64,000 nt of DNA, taken from contig NZ_FWFX01000012.1 of assembly GCF_900172335.1 (NCBI RefSeq), positions 1 through 64,000 of the forward strand. The letters are read 5' to 3'. This document shows, in pieces, positions 35,120 to 43,911 of this stretch. The stretch is from Roseovarius albus. Its GTDB lineage: Bacteria; Pseudomonadota; Alphaproteobacteria; Rhodobacterales; Rhodobacteraceae. Every line of letters starts with the position of its first letter. Position 1 is the stretch's first letter. Both the position numbers and the translations under genes were made by a program. Under the pieces are notes generated by a model that did no database searches, was not told where the DNA came from, and saw only the letters and a list, made by a program, of their open reading frames with translations.

Positions 35120-36745
35120 ATGATCGACATGACCAATCCCCCCAACATTCTGGCAGAGCAAGAAGTGGTCGACCTTTTCGTCGTAGGGGGTGGGATCAAC
35201 GGCTGTGGCATCGCGCGTGATGCTGCCGGGCGTGGGTATCGCGTGGCGCTGGCAGAAATGAATGATTTGGCATCGGCAACCTCATCTGCCTCGACCAAGT
35301 TGTTTCACGGTGGGCTGCGATATCTGGAGTACTTTGATGTCCACCTTGTCCGAGAGGCCCTGAAAGAGCGTGAAGTTTTGTTGCAGAACATGCCACACAT
35401 TAGTTGGCCGATGCGATTTGTTCTTCCTTACCACAAAGATATGCGGTTCGAGAGTAGCACACCCGCAGCGAAGCTATTGTCCTGTGTCATGCCTTGGATG
35501 AAGGGCCGGCGCCCTGCATGGATGATCCGCTTTGGCTTGTTCATGTATGATTATTTGGGCGGCCGGGAGATTCTTCCCGGCACAAAGACTTTGGATCTGC
35601 GCAACTCTCTCGAAGGGGTGCCACTGAAAGAGAAGTATCAACATGCCTACGAGTATTCGGACTGTTGGATACAGGATTCGCGACTGGTTGTGTTGAACGC
35701 GCGTGATGCGGCCGCCCACGGCGCAGAAATCATGACACATACCCGCGCGGTTTCGGCTGAAATACAGGACGGCCTTTGGAATATCGCTCTGCGCAATCAG
35801 TCAACCGATGAGGAACGGCATGTCAAAGCGCGGATGTTAGTGAATGCGGGCGGCCCTTGGGTGATGGATGTGATCCAGAACACGGCTCGCCTGAACTCAA
35901 GTGACAACATCCGACTGGTGCGGGGCAGTCACATCGTGACCCGGAAGCTGTTTGATCATGGCAAATGCTATTTCTTTCAGGGCACCGACGGGCGGATCAT
36001 TTTTGCCATCCCCTATGAGCAGGACTTTACCCTCATCGGGACAACAGACAGTGACCATCCAGACCCGGAGACCAAGCCGGAATGCAGTGAGAAAGAGCAA
36101 GAGTACCTTTTGAACTTCGCCTCGCAGTACTTCGAGCAATCACTCACCAGCGAAGATGTAGTTTGGACCTATTCCGGTGTGAGACCACTATATAACGACG
36201 GCGCGAGCTCAGCCTCGGCCGTGACACGTGAGTATGTGTTGAAGCTTGATGAGCGCGCAGGGGCGCCGTTGCTGAATGTCTTCGGCGGCAAGATCACCAC
36301 ATACCGCAAGCTCGCCGAAGCCGCTCTCATCAAGATAAACGAGGCACTGCCTGATCGCACGGATCGCAGCCCCTGGACCGAAGTTGCCCCCTTGCCCGGT
36401 GGCGATTTTCCGGTTGAGGATGTGGTCAAACTACAGGCTGAGCTACGCGCGGAATATACTTTTCTGGATGAGCCGTGGGCGCACCGCCTGATCCGCCACT
36501 ATGGTTTGGAAGCCTGGGATATCCTGGGCGATGCGAAAACTGTTGAGGATCTGGGTCAGAATTTTGGCGCGACCATCAGCGAACGCGAATTGCGCTGGTC
36601 CATTGCAAATGAATGGACCCAAAGTGCCGAAGATTACCTTTGGCGGCGCACCCGTCAGGGTCTCCGATTAAGTCACACCGAGACAGACACGCTCGCCAAA
36701 TTCATCGCGGACGTTGTTAGCTCACAACGTAGTGAAGCTCACTGA
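35120..36745 (+). CDS. glpD: Glycerol-3-phosphate dehydrogenase (FAD-dependent, aerobic)
   Basis: 541 residues. N-terminal FAD motif LFVVGGGINGCGIARDAAGRG (one stretch of the dinucleotide fold, about residues 18-38), FHGGLRYLE, and C-terminal GGKITTYRKLAE are family blocks. A membrane-associated enzyme oxidising glycerol-3-phosphate to dihydroxyacetone phosphate and feeding quinone. No glpK, glpF or glpR is adjacent, so this is a stand-alone copy. Its 3' end overlaps the SHMT-like gene on the other strand by 29 bases. Confidence 0.96.
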   Translation: MIDMTNPPNILAEQEVVDLFVVGGGINGCGIARDAAGRGYRVALAEMNDLASATSSASTKLFHGGLRYLEYFDVHLVREALKEREVLLQNMPHISWPMRFVLPYHKDMRFESSTPAAKLLSCVMPWMKGRRPAWMIRFGLFMYDYLGGREILPGTKTLDLRNSLEGVPLKEKYQHAYEYSDCWIQDSRLVVLNARDAAAHGAEIMTHTRAVSAEIQDGLWNIALRNQSTDEERHVKARMLVNAGGPWVMDVIQNTARLNSSDNIRLVRGSHIVTRKLFDHGKCYFFQGTDGRIIFAIPYEQDFTLIGTTDSDHPDPETKPECSEKEQEYLLNFASQYFEQSLTSEDVVWTYSGVRPLYNDGASSASAVTREYVLKLDERAGAPLLNVFGGKITTYRKLAEAALIKINEALPDRTDRSPWTEVAPLPGGDFPVEDVVKLQAELRAEYTFLDEPWAHRLIRHYGLEAWDILGDAKTVEDLGQNFGATISERELRWSIANEWTQSAEDYLWRRTRQGLRLSHTETDTLAKFIADVVSSQRSEAH

Positions 36746-38036
36746 ATTTCTGCCGCCAGGCCGACACCTCTGGCAGCAGTGCCTCGGGCGTATCAGACTG
36801 CAGCGCTTGCGAAATTAGCTGCGCCAGATGTGGGGCGTGTTCTGCCGTCATGCCCCAGCGCACCAATTCCGGCGTGCCAATCCGCATCCCGTTCATATCG
36901 CCCTCAACCTCGGCAATCGGCAGGCCGATGCCACAGGCCAAGAACCCGGCCGTGCGCAGTTTCTTGGAGGCCGCCTGTCCGCCGCCATATTGGGCCGCTT
37001 CCAGCGCAAACTGGTGCGAACGCGTAACGCCCTCAGCCGTGGCAAACACCGGCTCGCCAAGATCAGCCAGTGCCTTGGCAAGCGCCTGCGCCATGTCGAT
37101 CATCGCTTGCGCATAGGTTTGGCCATGTTCGCGCCAATCCAGCATCGACACGGCAAGGGCTGCTGACTTGGCCGCATCAAAATTGGCCGTCATGCCCGGA
37201 AAGGCGATCGCATCCAGACGCTGCGCCAGATCCGCCTCGTTGGTGACAATCAGCCCGCCAGCCGGTCCACCGAGGCTTTTATAGGTGCTCATGGTCATCA
37301 GATGTGCGCCCTCAGCCAGTGGGTTTTTCCATGCCTTGCCTGCGATAATGCCGCATTGGTGGGCGGCATCGAACAGGACCTTGGCGCTTACACTGTCCGC
37401 GATCTCGCGGATCTCGCGTACGGGATGTTCAAACAGGTTCAGGCTGCCGCCAATGGTGATAAGCTTAGGCTGCACTTCTTGGGTCAGAATGCGCAGAGCA
37501 TCGATATCCACCGTATAGCCATCGGCCTGTACCGGGGCGGGCACGGCGTTCAAGCCGTAAAGCCCGGCACAGCCAGCACCGTGGTGGGTGACGTGCCCGC
37601 CGATTGAGGCAGGTGGTACAATGATGGTATCGCCCGGTTGGCAGATCGTCATGAAGGCATAGAGATTTGCAATCGCCCCGGATGGTACGCGAATTTCAGC
37701 GAACTGAGCATCGAACACTTCGGCGCAAATCTGTGCCGCTATAACCTCGATCTCTTCGATTGCTTCCAACCCCATTTCGTATTTGTCACCGGGGTAGCCG
37801 AGCGAGGGGCGAGAGCCGATGCCGGAGGCCAGCAAAGCCTCGGCCCGGGTGTTCATCACATTGGTAGCCGGGTTCAGGTTGAAGCATTCACGCTCGTGGA
37901 TCTCCTTGTTGCGCTCTGCAAGCGCATCAATCCGGTCCAAGATGTCGGCGTTGGTGGCCTTCGCCGTGATGCTGGCAATCTCTTGCACGCGGGTTTCGCA
38001 GTGGTCGGGCACCCAGTTCCGCATGGTCAATGTCAT
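36717..38036 (-). CDS. Serine hydroxymethyltransferase-like PLP enzyme
   Basis: 439 residues, fold type I PLP enzyme of the SHMT family. Recognisable: RPSLGYPGDKYEMGLEAIEEIE near the N-terminus, LFDAAHQCGII with the PLP Asp and His, and STYKSLGGPAGGLIVT with the Schiff-base Lys (SHMT: THKTLRGPRGG). It differs clearly from housekeeping GlyA, so it may use another amino acid or aldehyde, as alpha-methylserine or 3-hydroxyaspartate aldolase-like enzymes do. GGAGAAC precedes the ATG. Divergent LysR regulator suggests substrate induction. Confidence 0.82.
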   Translation of the reverse strand: MTLTMRNWVPDHCETRVQEIASITAKATNADILDRIDALAERNKEIHERECFNLNPATNVMNTRAEALLASGIGSRPSLGYPGDKYEMGLEAIEEIEVIAAQICAEVFDAQFAEIRVPSGAIANLYAFMTICQPGDTIIVPPASIGGHVTHHGAGCAGLYGLNAVPAPVQADGYTVDIDALRILTQEVQPKLITIGGSLNLFEHPVREIREIADSVSAKVLFDAAHQCGIIAGKAWKNPLAEGAHLMTMSTYKSLGGPAGGLIVTNEADLAQRLDAIAFPGMTANFDAAKSAALAVSMLDWREHGQTYAQAMIDMAQALAKALADLGEPVFATAEGVTRSHQFALEAAQYGGGQAASKKLRTAGFLACGIGLPIAEVEGDMNGMRIGTPELVRWGMTAEHAPHLAQLISQALQSDTPEALLPEVSAWRQKFSELHYVVS

Positions 38037-38090
38037 GGCTGTTCTCCTTTGGAGGCAGATTGAACACTCTCGACCAATCGCGCAAACCAG

Positions 38091-38132
38091 ATTATCTATG
38101 AACTGAGTTTAGAAAAACTAAGGCTAGATAAT
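38091..38132. promoter_or_regulatory. Inverted repeat in the LysR / SHMT-like divergent promoter
   Basis: ATTATCTA at 38091-38098 and TAGATAAT at 38125-38132, exact inverted arms with a 26-base spacer, the right arm running into the LysR start codon. A second nested pair, TTTAG-AAAAA-CTAA, lies within. Good candidate for LysR-type autoregulation of both genes. Confidence 0.5.
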
Positions 38133-39030
38133 GTCAGTTTCCCCGCCCCGCCCCAAGGGCCCGCCCCTGAATGCCCTTCGCGCGTTTGAGGCCGCCGCAC
38201 GGCTGGGTGGCTTTGCGCAGGCCAGCGAGGAACTCTGCGTCACGCCTGGCGCGATTTCTCAGCATATCAAAACGCTGGAGGACTGGACGGGAACGCCCTT
38301 GTTTCAACGCAAGGCTCATGGTGTTGTGCTGACGGAGGATGGCCAACGCCTGCTGCCACATTTTACGCAGGCCTTTGACGCCTTGGGAAACGCAACGCGA
38401 GCGCTGCGAGCAACGATGGCGCTGCCAACCATCACCATTGCCGCCCTGCCCAGCATCGCTCAGCTTTGGCTCTCTCCCCGAATGCCTGCCCTGCGTGCCG
38501 CCATGCCAGAAGTTCGCTTTACAATTCTGGCGATGGAAACCCCGCCTAACCTGAGCCGCGAGCTGATTGATATCAGCCTCTTCATGCGCCCAACCTCGGA
38601 TGATGAGAATCAGCATATCCTTTGCGAGGATCACATATTCCCTGTCTGCACATCTGAAGTTGCCAAACAAATTGTAAAACCTGTTGATCTGCTCGATCAC
38701 ACATTAATTCACGATGAAAGTTGGTCCGACGATTGGGATCTCTGGTTAAAGAAGTATGGGCCTGATGTTTTCAATACGCAGACTGAAGCGCGATACTCAC
38801 TTTATAGTCTAGCGCTTGATGATGCCCGTGCGGGGGCGGGCGTGTTGATGGGCCATGCGGCCTTGGTGAATCGGGATCTTGAAAAAGGTATATTGGTGCG
38901 CCCTCTCGAGGGATTCATTCAGACCGATCAGCCCTTGATCATGGAAACTTCACCACTCAAAAACGCACCCAAAGAGGTCTCAGATTGCGCTCACTATCTG
39001 ATGAATGATCACCGCATAGGAAACGAATAG
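38131..39030 (+). CDS. LysR family transcriptional regulator (GcvA-like)
   Basis: 299 residues. N-terminal winged helix (PLNALRAFEAAARLGGFAQA, then TPGAISQHIKTLE; about 12-70) and a C-terminal periplasmic-binding-protein-like effector domain (about 95-295). It belongs to the GcvA-type branch, whose members often control amino-acid catabolism. Divergent from the SHMT-like gene, with the shared inverted repeat in the gap. Confidence 0.92.
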   Translation: MSVSPPRPKGPPLNALRAFEAAARLGGFAQASEELCVTPGAISQHIKTLEDWTGTPLFQRKAHGVVLTEDGQRLLPHFTQAFDALGNATRALRATMALPTITIAALPSIAQLWLSPRMPALRAAMPEVRFTILAMETPPNLSRELIDISLFMRPTSDDENQHILCEDHIFPVCTSEVAKQIVKPVDLLDHTLIHDESWSDDWDLWLKKYGPDVFNTQTEARYSLYSLALDDARAGAGVLMGHAALVNRDLEKGILVRPLEGFIQTDQPLIMETSPLKNAPKEVSDCAHYLMNDHRIGNE

Positions 39031-39082
39031 TACAGCAGCATACATCTCGTTTATCCTTAAATTTCAAGCATATAAATAAGAA

Positions 39083-39281
39083 GGTTCCGGCCCGCGAACA
39101 GGCCAGAACCCACGCCTAACAATGACAACAATAAGACCACCGGACTCTTTAAAGGAATGCCACCCAGCGAACACTCGTAAAATAGTACGTCTCTAATATG
39201 TAAATAACAGCGGTTTTGCTCAAGTCAGGTTTCCCTGACCTTTGAACCGCAATGCGGGTATTTATCTGAGAAACGATACCC
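39083..39281. repeat. Cluster of three stem-loops between LysR and moeA
   Basis: In the 279-base gap between convergent genes: GGTTCCGGCC / GGCCAGAACC at 39083-39110; a two-part stem GCGGTT ... AACCGC (39210-39250) with inner GTCAGG-TTTC-CCTGAC; and GGGTAT / ATACCC at 39256-39281. None has a run of T directly behind, so they may be protein-binding or processing structures, a small RNA, or Rho-dependent stop signals. Confidence 0.5.
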
Positions 39282-39309
39282 TTAGAGGGACATTTACTCC
39301 CCCTCCGCG

Positions 39310-40566
39310 CTAAAAACTCTGGAACGGAATGTACCGCACGAGGTCATTTTCCTGAATGTTGACAGGCCCATCTGGCAGCTCGACCAGGCCTTCGGCCCAA
39401 CTCAGGCCGCTGATTCGACCCGAGCCTTCGGATTTGAACACCTCGACTTTGCCGTCGCGCAGACGGGCGCGCAGGTATTCGCGGCGGCCGGGTTTCTTGT
39501 TTTTTGCAAAGGTGGCGGGCAAATAGAAACCTTGCGGTTCTGTCCAGCCCTGCCCCGACAAAAGACACATCGCTGGGCGGGCAAAGATCAATGTGCACAC
39601 CATAGCTGCAACCGGATTGCCCGGCAGGCCAAACACTGGCGTATCATACCATAGGCCCAGCGCCAAAGGGCGACCGGGTTTGAAGGCGATGCGCCATTCG
39701 GTCATGGCACCTGCTTCGTTCAAGAGCGCTGAGACGTGATCCTCGTCCCCGGCGGAGGCCCCGCCTGAGGTCAGGATGACATCCGCCTCAGATGCAGCAC
39801 GATCAAAGGCGGCGCGCAGTTTTTCGCGGTCATCGGTGATCCGCCCGATGTCTATGCAGTCATATCCGAATTGTTGGATCAGGCCTGTGAGCATGGGGCG
39901 GTTGGCGTCATAAATTTGGCCCGGCGCAGCTTGCGCCCCTGCTTCGACCAGTTCGTCGCCGGTGGAGATGACGGCCACTTTGAGGCGTTTGTAGACGTCG
40001 ATCTGCGCAACACCTGCCGAAGCCATCAGGGCCAGATCTGCGGGGGTGATCTGGCGACCTGCACTAAGGATCTCATCGCCGGCCTGCACATCCTCGCCTG
40101 CCTTACGGGTGTTCGCCCCGGGTTTGATACCGGCTCGAAAGGCTATTTCGCCGTCGCCCAACGTGACATCCTCTTGCAGGATTACGGTATCGACCCCATC
40201 AGGCAAAGCCGCGCCGGTCAGGATGCGGATGGCATGGCCCGCGGGCACATTTCCATCGAAGCGCAAACCGGCCGCGGCGCGACCATCGACAAAGGGCAAA
40301 ACTTGATCACCGACGCCAAGGCTCGCGAAAGCAAAACCGTATCCGTCAACAGCGGTGTTTGGATGCGGTGGGTTGGCGCGCTTGGCGATGACTGGCGCGG
40401 CCAGAATGCGGCCTAGCGCCTGATCAAGGCTGATGTGTTCTGTGCCCACCACCGGGGTCAGTCGCTCTTGTAATAGGGCCAGCGCGTCATCGACCGGGGT
40501 CCAGTCCACCCCGGCGGGGAGCGCGAAACAGTCATCGTGCAAGGGGGGTGGCTTGAGGGGGCTCAC
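39310..40566 (-). CDS. moeA: Molybdopterin molybdotransferase
   Basis: 418 residues starting with GTG at 40566 inside the mobB stop (GTGA). MoeA inserts molybdate into adenylated molybdopterin. Domains: an N-terminal region (NTAVDGYGFAF near 70), the MPT-binding MoCF domain with VAVISTGDELV, DANRPML and VILTSGGASAGDEDHV, the GLPGNPVAAMV block, and the C-terminal beta domain. Last gene of the fdhD-mobA-mobB-moeA operon. Confidence 0.95.
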   Translation of the reverse strand: MSPLKPPPLHDDCFALPAGVDWTPVDDALALLQERLTPVVGTEHISLDQALGRILAAPVIAKRANPPHPNTAVDGYGFAFASLGVGDQVLPFVDGRAAAGLRFDGNVPAGHAIRILTGAALPDGVDTVILQEDVTLGDGEIAFRAGIKPGANTRKAGEDVQAGDEILSAGRQITPADLALMASAGVAQIDVYKRLKVAVISTGDELVEAGAQAAPGQIYDANRPMLTGLIQQFGYDCIDIGRITDDREKLRAAFDRAASEADVILTSGGASAGDEDHVSALLNEAGAMTEWRIAFKPGRPLALGLWYDTPVFGLPGNPVAAMVCTLIFARPAMCLLSGQGWTEPQGFYLPATFAKNKKPGRREYLRARLRDGKVEVFKSEGSGRISGLSWAEGLVELPDGPVNIQENDLVRYIPFQSF

Positions 40567-41054
40567 AACCCAACCTCCTGCAAGACAAAATCAGCGATGG
40601 CCTTGGTGTCGTTCAGGTCAAACACCGGGCGATCCAGATCAAGCGGCACATCGCTGGCCACGGCGTGCACAGTTGGGTCATCGGGCGCGATCAGGGGATT
40701 GCCGGTCTCGGCGCGGTGGGCTTCGACTTTGGGATGATTGTCGCGTTTGTAACCTTCGACAAGGATCAGATCGACGGGGGCGAGTTTGGAGAGCAGCGCT
40801 TCGAGGGGCGGCTCATCCTCCTCGCGCAATTCATGCATCAGGGCAAAGCGGTTTTTGGAGGCCAGAAGCACCTCACTCGCGCCGGCGACGCGGTGGCGGT
40901 GGCTGTCTTTGCCGGGGTGATCCACATCGAATGTGTGATGCGCGTGTTTAACGGTGGAGACGGTAAAGCCGCGCCCGGTGATTTCGCTCACCAGCCGTTC
41001 CATAAGCCCGGTTTTGCCCGCGTTCTTCCAGCCCGCGACGCCGTATATTCTCAT
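40563..41054 (-). CDS. mobB: Molybdopterin-guanine dinucleotide biosynthesis protein B
   Basis: 163 residues. P-loop GWKNAGKTGLMERL at about 7-20, then KHAHHTFDVDHPGKDS and LILVEGYKRDNHPK, as in MobB GTPases, which assist MobA in making the guanine dinucleotide form of the cofactor. Overlaps mobA and moeA by four bases each. Confidence 0.95.
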   Translation of the reverse strand: MRIYGVAGWKNAGKTGLMERLVSEITGRGFTVSTVKHAHHTFDVDHPGKDSHRHRVAGASEVLLASKNRFALMHELREEDEPPLEALLSKLAPVDLILVEGYKRDNHPKVEAHRAETGNPLIAPDDPTVHAVASDVPLDLDRPVFDLNDTKAIADFVLQEVGL

Positions 41055-41707
41055 CTCATGTCCCCAGCATCGCCGTTGAATATTGCCTGTGCTTGTTTCA
41101 GGTCTTCGGGCGTGTTCACGTTGAAAAACGGATCGCCCGCGTCATTGAACACAGCCTCGCGTCCGTGGTGTTTATCGGTCCAGATCACTACCTTGCGCAA
41201 GCCATCATTCAGGGCAGCACGCAGATCATCCCGCAAGGCCACAGGCCAGATGCCAAAGGTGGGATGGCGGATCAGGCCGGAGCGGCTCATCGATTTGGTC
41301 TTTTCGCCCTCAGCACGCGGGGTGGCGGCCAAGGCAAGGAGATGATCCATCCCTTCGGACGCCAGCAAAAGCTGCGGCACCAGATCGCAGGGAAAGAACG
41401 GCGTGTCAGCAGCAACGGTGACGATGCTGTCTGCCCCCTGCTCTGCCGCCCAATCGAGGCCGGCCAGCACCCCAACCAAGGGTCCGGCATATCCCGCGAT
41501 ACTGTCAGGTAGAACCGGCAGATTGAGATGCGCAAACCGCGACGCATCGCCATTGGCGTTCAGGGCAAGACCCGCCACTTGCGGTTCCAGCCGGTCAATC
41601 ACATGATCCAGAATGGTGCTGTCCCCAAGCGGCAAAAGCCCCTTGTCCCCGCCGCCCATGCGCGTCGCCTGCCCGCCTGCGAGGATGATGCCGAACGGTT
41701 GGGTCAT
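41051..41707 (-). CDS. mobA: Molybdenum cofactor guanylyltransferase
   Basis: 218 residues. Nucleotidyltransferase signature ILAGGQATRMGGGDKGLLPL near the start, metal-binding AADTPFFP and VNTPEDLKQA at the end. Transfers GMP from GTP to molybdopterin, giving the MGD cofactor used by formate dehydrogenase and other DMSO-reductase family enzymes. Coupled by four-base overlaps to mobB and to the upstream YcxB-like gene. Confidence 0.95.
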   Translation of the reverse strand: MTQPFGIILAGGQATRMGGGDKGLLPLGDSTILDHVIDRLEPQVAGLALNANGDASRFAHLNLPVLPDSIAGYAGPLVGVLAGLDWAAEQGADSIVTVAADTPFFPCDLVPQLLLASEGMDHLLALAATPRAEGEKTKSMSRSGLIRHPTFGIWPVALRDDLRAALNDGLRKVVIWTDKHHGREAVFNDAGDPFFNVNTPEDLKQAQAIFNGDAGDMR

Positions 41708-42249
41708 TGATGGGTACCCCGTGCCACTGCGTGCCAGCTCCTGATTTTCTCGAGTTGCTCAATACGCGCATTTGTAAAAGCGGCCAAAGATATCAGCATC
41801 ACAGCAAACGGTGTTCGAAGTATCAATGTTTGATCAGTCTGATCAATTTCGTGAACGACATACCACTTAGTTGTCCAGTCCTGACCACCACATTGCATGC
41901 GAAAGCCATCTTCATCGAATTCGTAAAAAACCAATGATCCAATCTTGTAAATATCCGGTTCCGTTAGCCCTTGGCGCTGCGTAACATATCGGCCCCAGCG
42001 ATTGCACAGAACCATAGCAAAAACAACACTCGTGACGAAAACGACTAGCCCCGCTCCTCCATGAAGGCCCAGCATCAGGACCAACACATGCCCTGCCAAT
42101 GCGAACGCTATTCCGACAAGAAAATATAAAGCAGCATTTCCTCCAACATAGAACAACCAAAACAACACACCATTGTTTTTTCGAAAATTTCTTAATTCAC
42201 TCTCCCACTCTGGGGTAACCTTATACTCGATAGAAATGGCTTCTTTCAT
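41704..42249 (-). CDS. YcxB-like membrane protein embedded in the molybdenum cofactor operon
   Basis: 181 residues: a short cytosolic start (MKEAISIEYKVTPEWESELR), two hydrophobic segments (about 28-52 and 58-80), then a C-terminal domain (about 95-165) like the YcxB family (SLVFYEFDEDGFRMQC, WTTKWYVVHEIDQTDQTLIL). No link of this family to cofactor synthesis is known to me. It is coupled to both fdhD and mobA by four-base overlaps. AT content is visibly higher than in its neighbours, suggesting a later insertion. Confidence 0.75.
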   Translation of the reverse strand: MKEAISIEYKVTPEWESELRNFRKNNGVLFWLFYVGGNAALYFLVGIAFALAGHVLVLMLGLHGGAGLVVFVTSVVFAMVLCNRWGRYVTQRQGLTEPDIYKIGSLVFYEFDEDGFRMQCGGQDWTTKWYVVHEIDQTDQTLILRTPFAVMLISLAAFTNARIEQLEKIRSWHAVARGTHQ

Positions 42250-43127
42250 TCCGTGCCTTTCCGACCGAAGCGCTTGTCCTCTTCCGCCACCTGTGTCGGG
42301 TCGGCGTCGCGCAGGAGGCGCTCCTCGCCGCTGAGGCAGACAAAGCGTTTGCCGCGCATGCGGCCAATCAGGGTCAGGCCCACCTGGCGGGCGATTTCCA
42401 CGCCCCAGGCGGTGAAGCCCGAGCGTGAGGCCAGCACCGGGATGCCCATCAGCGCGGTTTTGATCACCATTTCCGAGGTCAGCCGCCCGGTGGTGTACAT
42501 CACCTTGTCGGCGGCGTTGACCTGTTCGGCGAACATCCAGCCGGCGATTTTGTCGACGGCGTTGTGGCGGCCGACGTCCTCCATATAGACCAGCGGGCGG
42601 TTTCCCTGACAGAGCACTGAACCGTGGATTGCCCCGGCCTCGAGGTACAGCGAAGGCGTGCGGTTGATCTTGGCGGCCAGTGCGTAGAGGTCGGAGGTTT
42701 TGACCTGCAGGTCCGGCAGGGTAACACCCTCAAGCCCCTCCATCATGTCGCCAAACACCGTGCCCACCGCGCAACCCGAGGTGCGGGTCTTTTTCTTGAG
42801 CTTTTCTTCGTAGGTGGTTTGGCTGTCGGTGCGGACCACCACGGTTTCAAGGTCATCGTCGTAGTCGACTTTGGTGACGGTTTCGCCGTCACGCAGCATG
42901 CCCTGATTACGCAGAAATCCCAGCGCCAGATATTCGGGGTAATCACCAATGGTCATGGCGGTCACTATTTCCTGACCATTGAGGAAGATCGTCAAAGGCC
43001 GTTCCTCGACCACCGCGATCTGGGTGATCTGACCGTCGTGATCAACGCCTTCGACCGCGCGGGTTAACCGCCCGGCCCCGGGAGTGGGGGCGATCAGATA
43101 ATCGCTTTGATCCTCTGAAACAGCCAA
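42246..43127 (-). CDS. fdhD: Formate dehydrogenase sulfurtransferase FdhD
   Basis: 293 residues from TTG at 43127, placed 5-6 bases after AGGAGGA; an upstream in-frame TTG at 43142 has no such site. FdhD passes sulfur from IscS to the bis-MGD cofactor of formate dehydrogenase. Recognisable: LTIFLNGQEIVTAMTIGDYPEYLALGFL (in two halves), EDVGRHNAVDKIAGW and the C-terminal SRSGFTAWGVEIA. The active-site loop reads TSGCAVGT: the first Cys (about residue 119) of the CxxC pair remains, the second is Gly. First gene of the operon. Confidence 0.93.
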   Translation of the reverse strand: MAVSEDQSDYLIAPTPGAGRLTRAVEGVDHDGQITQIAVVEERPLTIFLNGQEIVTAMTIGDYPEYLALGFLRNQGMLRDGETVTKVDYDDDLETVVVRTDSQTTYEEKLKKKTRTSGCAVGTVFGDMMEGLEGVTLPDLQVKTSDLYALAAKINRTPSLYLEAGAIHGSVLCQGNRPLVYMEDVGRHNAVDKIAGWMFAEQVNAADKVMYTTGRLTSEMVIKTALMGIPVLASRSGFTAWGVEIARQVGLTLIGRMRGKRFVCLSGEERLLRDADPTQVAEEDKRFGRKGTE

Positions 43128-43191
43128 TTGATCCTCCTGCAATAAACCGTTACGCCGGTGCGTAGATTATTTGCCAATCTAGGGCCGAACT

Positions 43192-43911
43192 GTGCCAACG
43201 GAAACCACGAAATCGATCTTCTTCAGGGGTGTACGCGATGCGGCCCCGTTTTTGCTTGTTGTGGGCCCTTTTGCCTTGCTTTTCGGGGTGGTTGCGACCG
43301 AGGCGGGACTTTCTGTCTTTGAAACGCTGAGCTTTTCGGTAGCCGTTATTGCCGGGGCGGCGCAATTCACTGCTTTGGCCCTGATGGAAGATCAGGTGCC
43401 GACCATCATTGTGTTAATTTCTGCGTTGGCGGTGAACCTGCGCATGGCGATGTATTCGGCGTCATTAACCCCCTATCTGGGTGGAGCAACTTTGGGCCAG
43501 CGGGCCGTCGCAGCATATTTTCTGGTCGATCAGTCCTATGCACTGTCGATCCTGAAGTTTGAAACCAATCCGGACATGACCATGCCGCAAAGGCTGGCGT
43601 ATTTCTCAGGCACCGTCGCTGCAGTGTGCCCGTTCTGGTATGTATTTACTTTCGCCGGATCGCTGATTGGCGAATCTATCCCTGAGAGTCTTGCGCTGGA
43701 TTTTGCTGTACCCATTACCTTTCTTGCTTTGATCACGCCGATGCTGCGCAGTCGTGCGCATGTCGCAGCCGCGTTTGTTTCGATTGTGATGGCGTTGCTA
43801 TTTGTCTGGCTGCCCTTCAATCTGGGCCTGCTGGTCGCTGGGATCACCGCGATGATGACAGGCGCGGAGATTGAGCGTCGCACGACCCTGCGTAGCGGGG
43901 GCAACGCATGA
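43192..43911 (+). CDS. azlC: AzlC family branched-chain amino acid exporter subunit
   Basis: 239 residues from GTG at 43192. Hydrophobic with about six to seven helices; family blocks FALLFGVVATEAGLSVFETL and LINLRMAMYSASL-like VNLRMAMYSASLTPYL. With AzlD it exports branched-chain amino acids or analogues. Overlaps azlD by four bases; divergent from fdhD with a 64-base gap. Confidence 0.93.
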   Translation: MPTETTKSIFFRGVRDAAPFLLVVGPFALLFGVVATEAGLSVFETLSFSVAVIAGAAQFTALALMEDQVPTIIVLISALAVNLRMAMYSASLTPYLGGATLGQRAVAAYFLVDQSYALSILKFETNPDMTMPQRLAYFSGTVAAVCPFWYVFTFAGSLIGESIPESLALDFAVPITFLALITPMLRSRAHVAAAFVSIVMALLFVWLPFNLGLLVAGITAMMTGAEIERRTTLRSGGNA

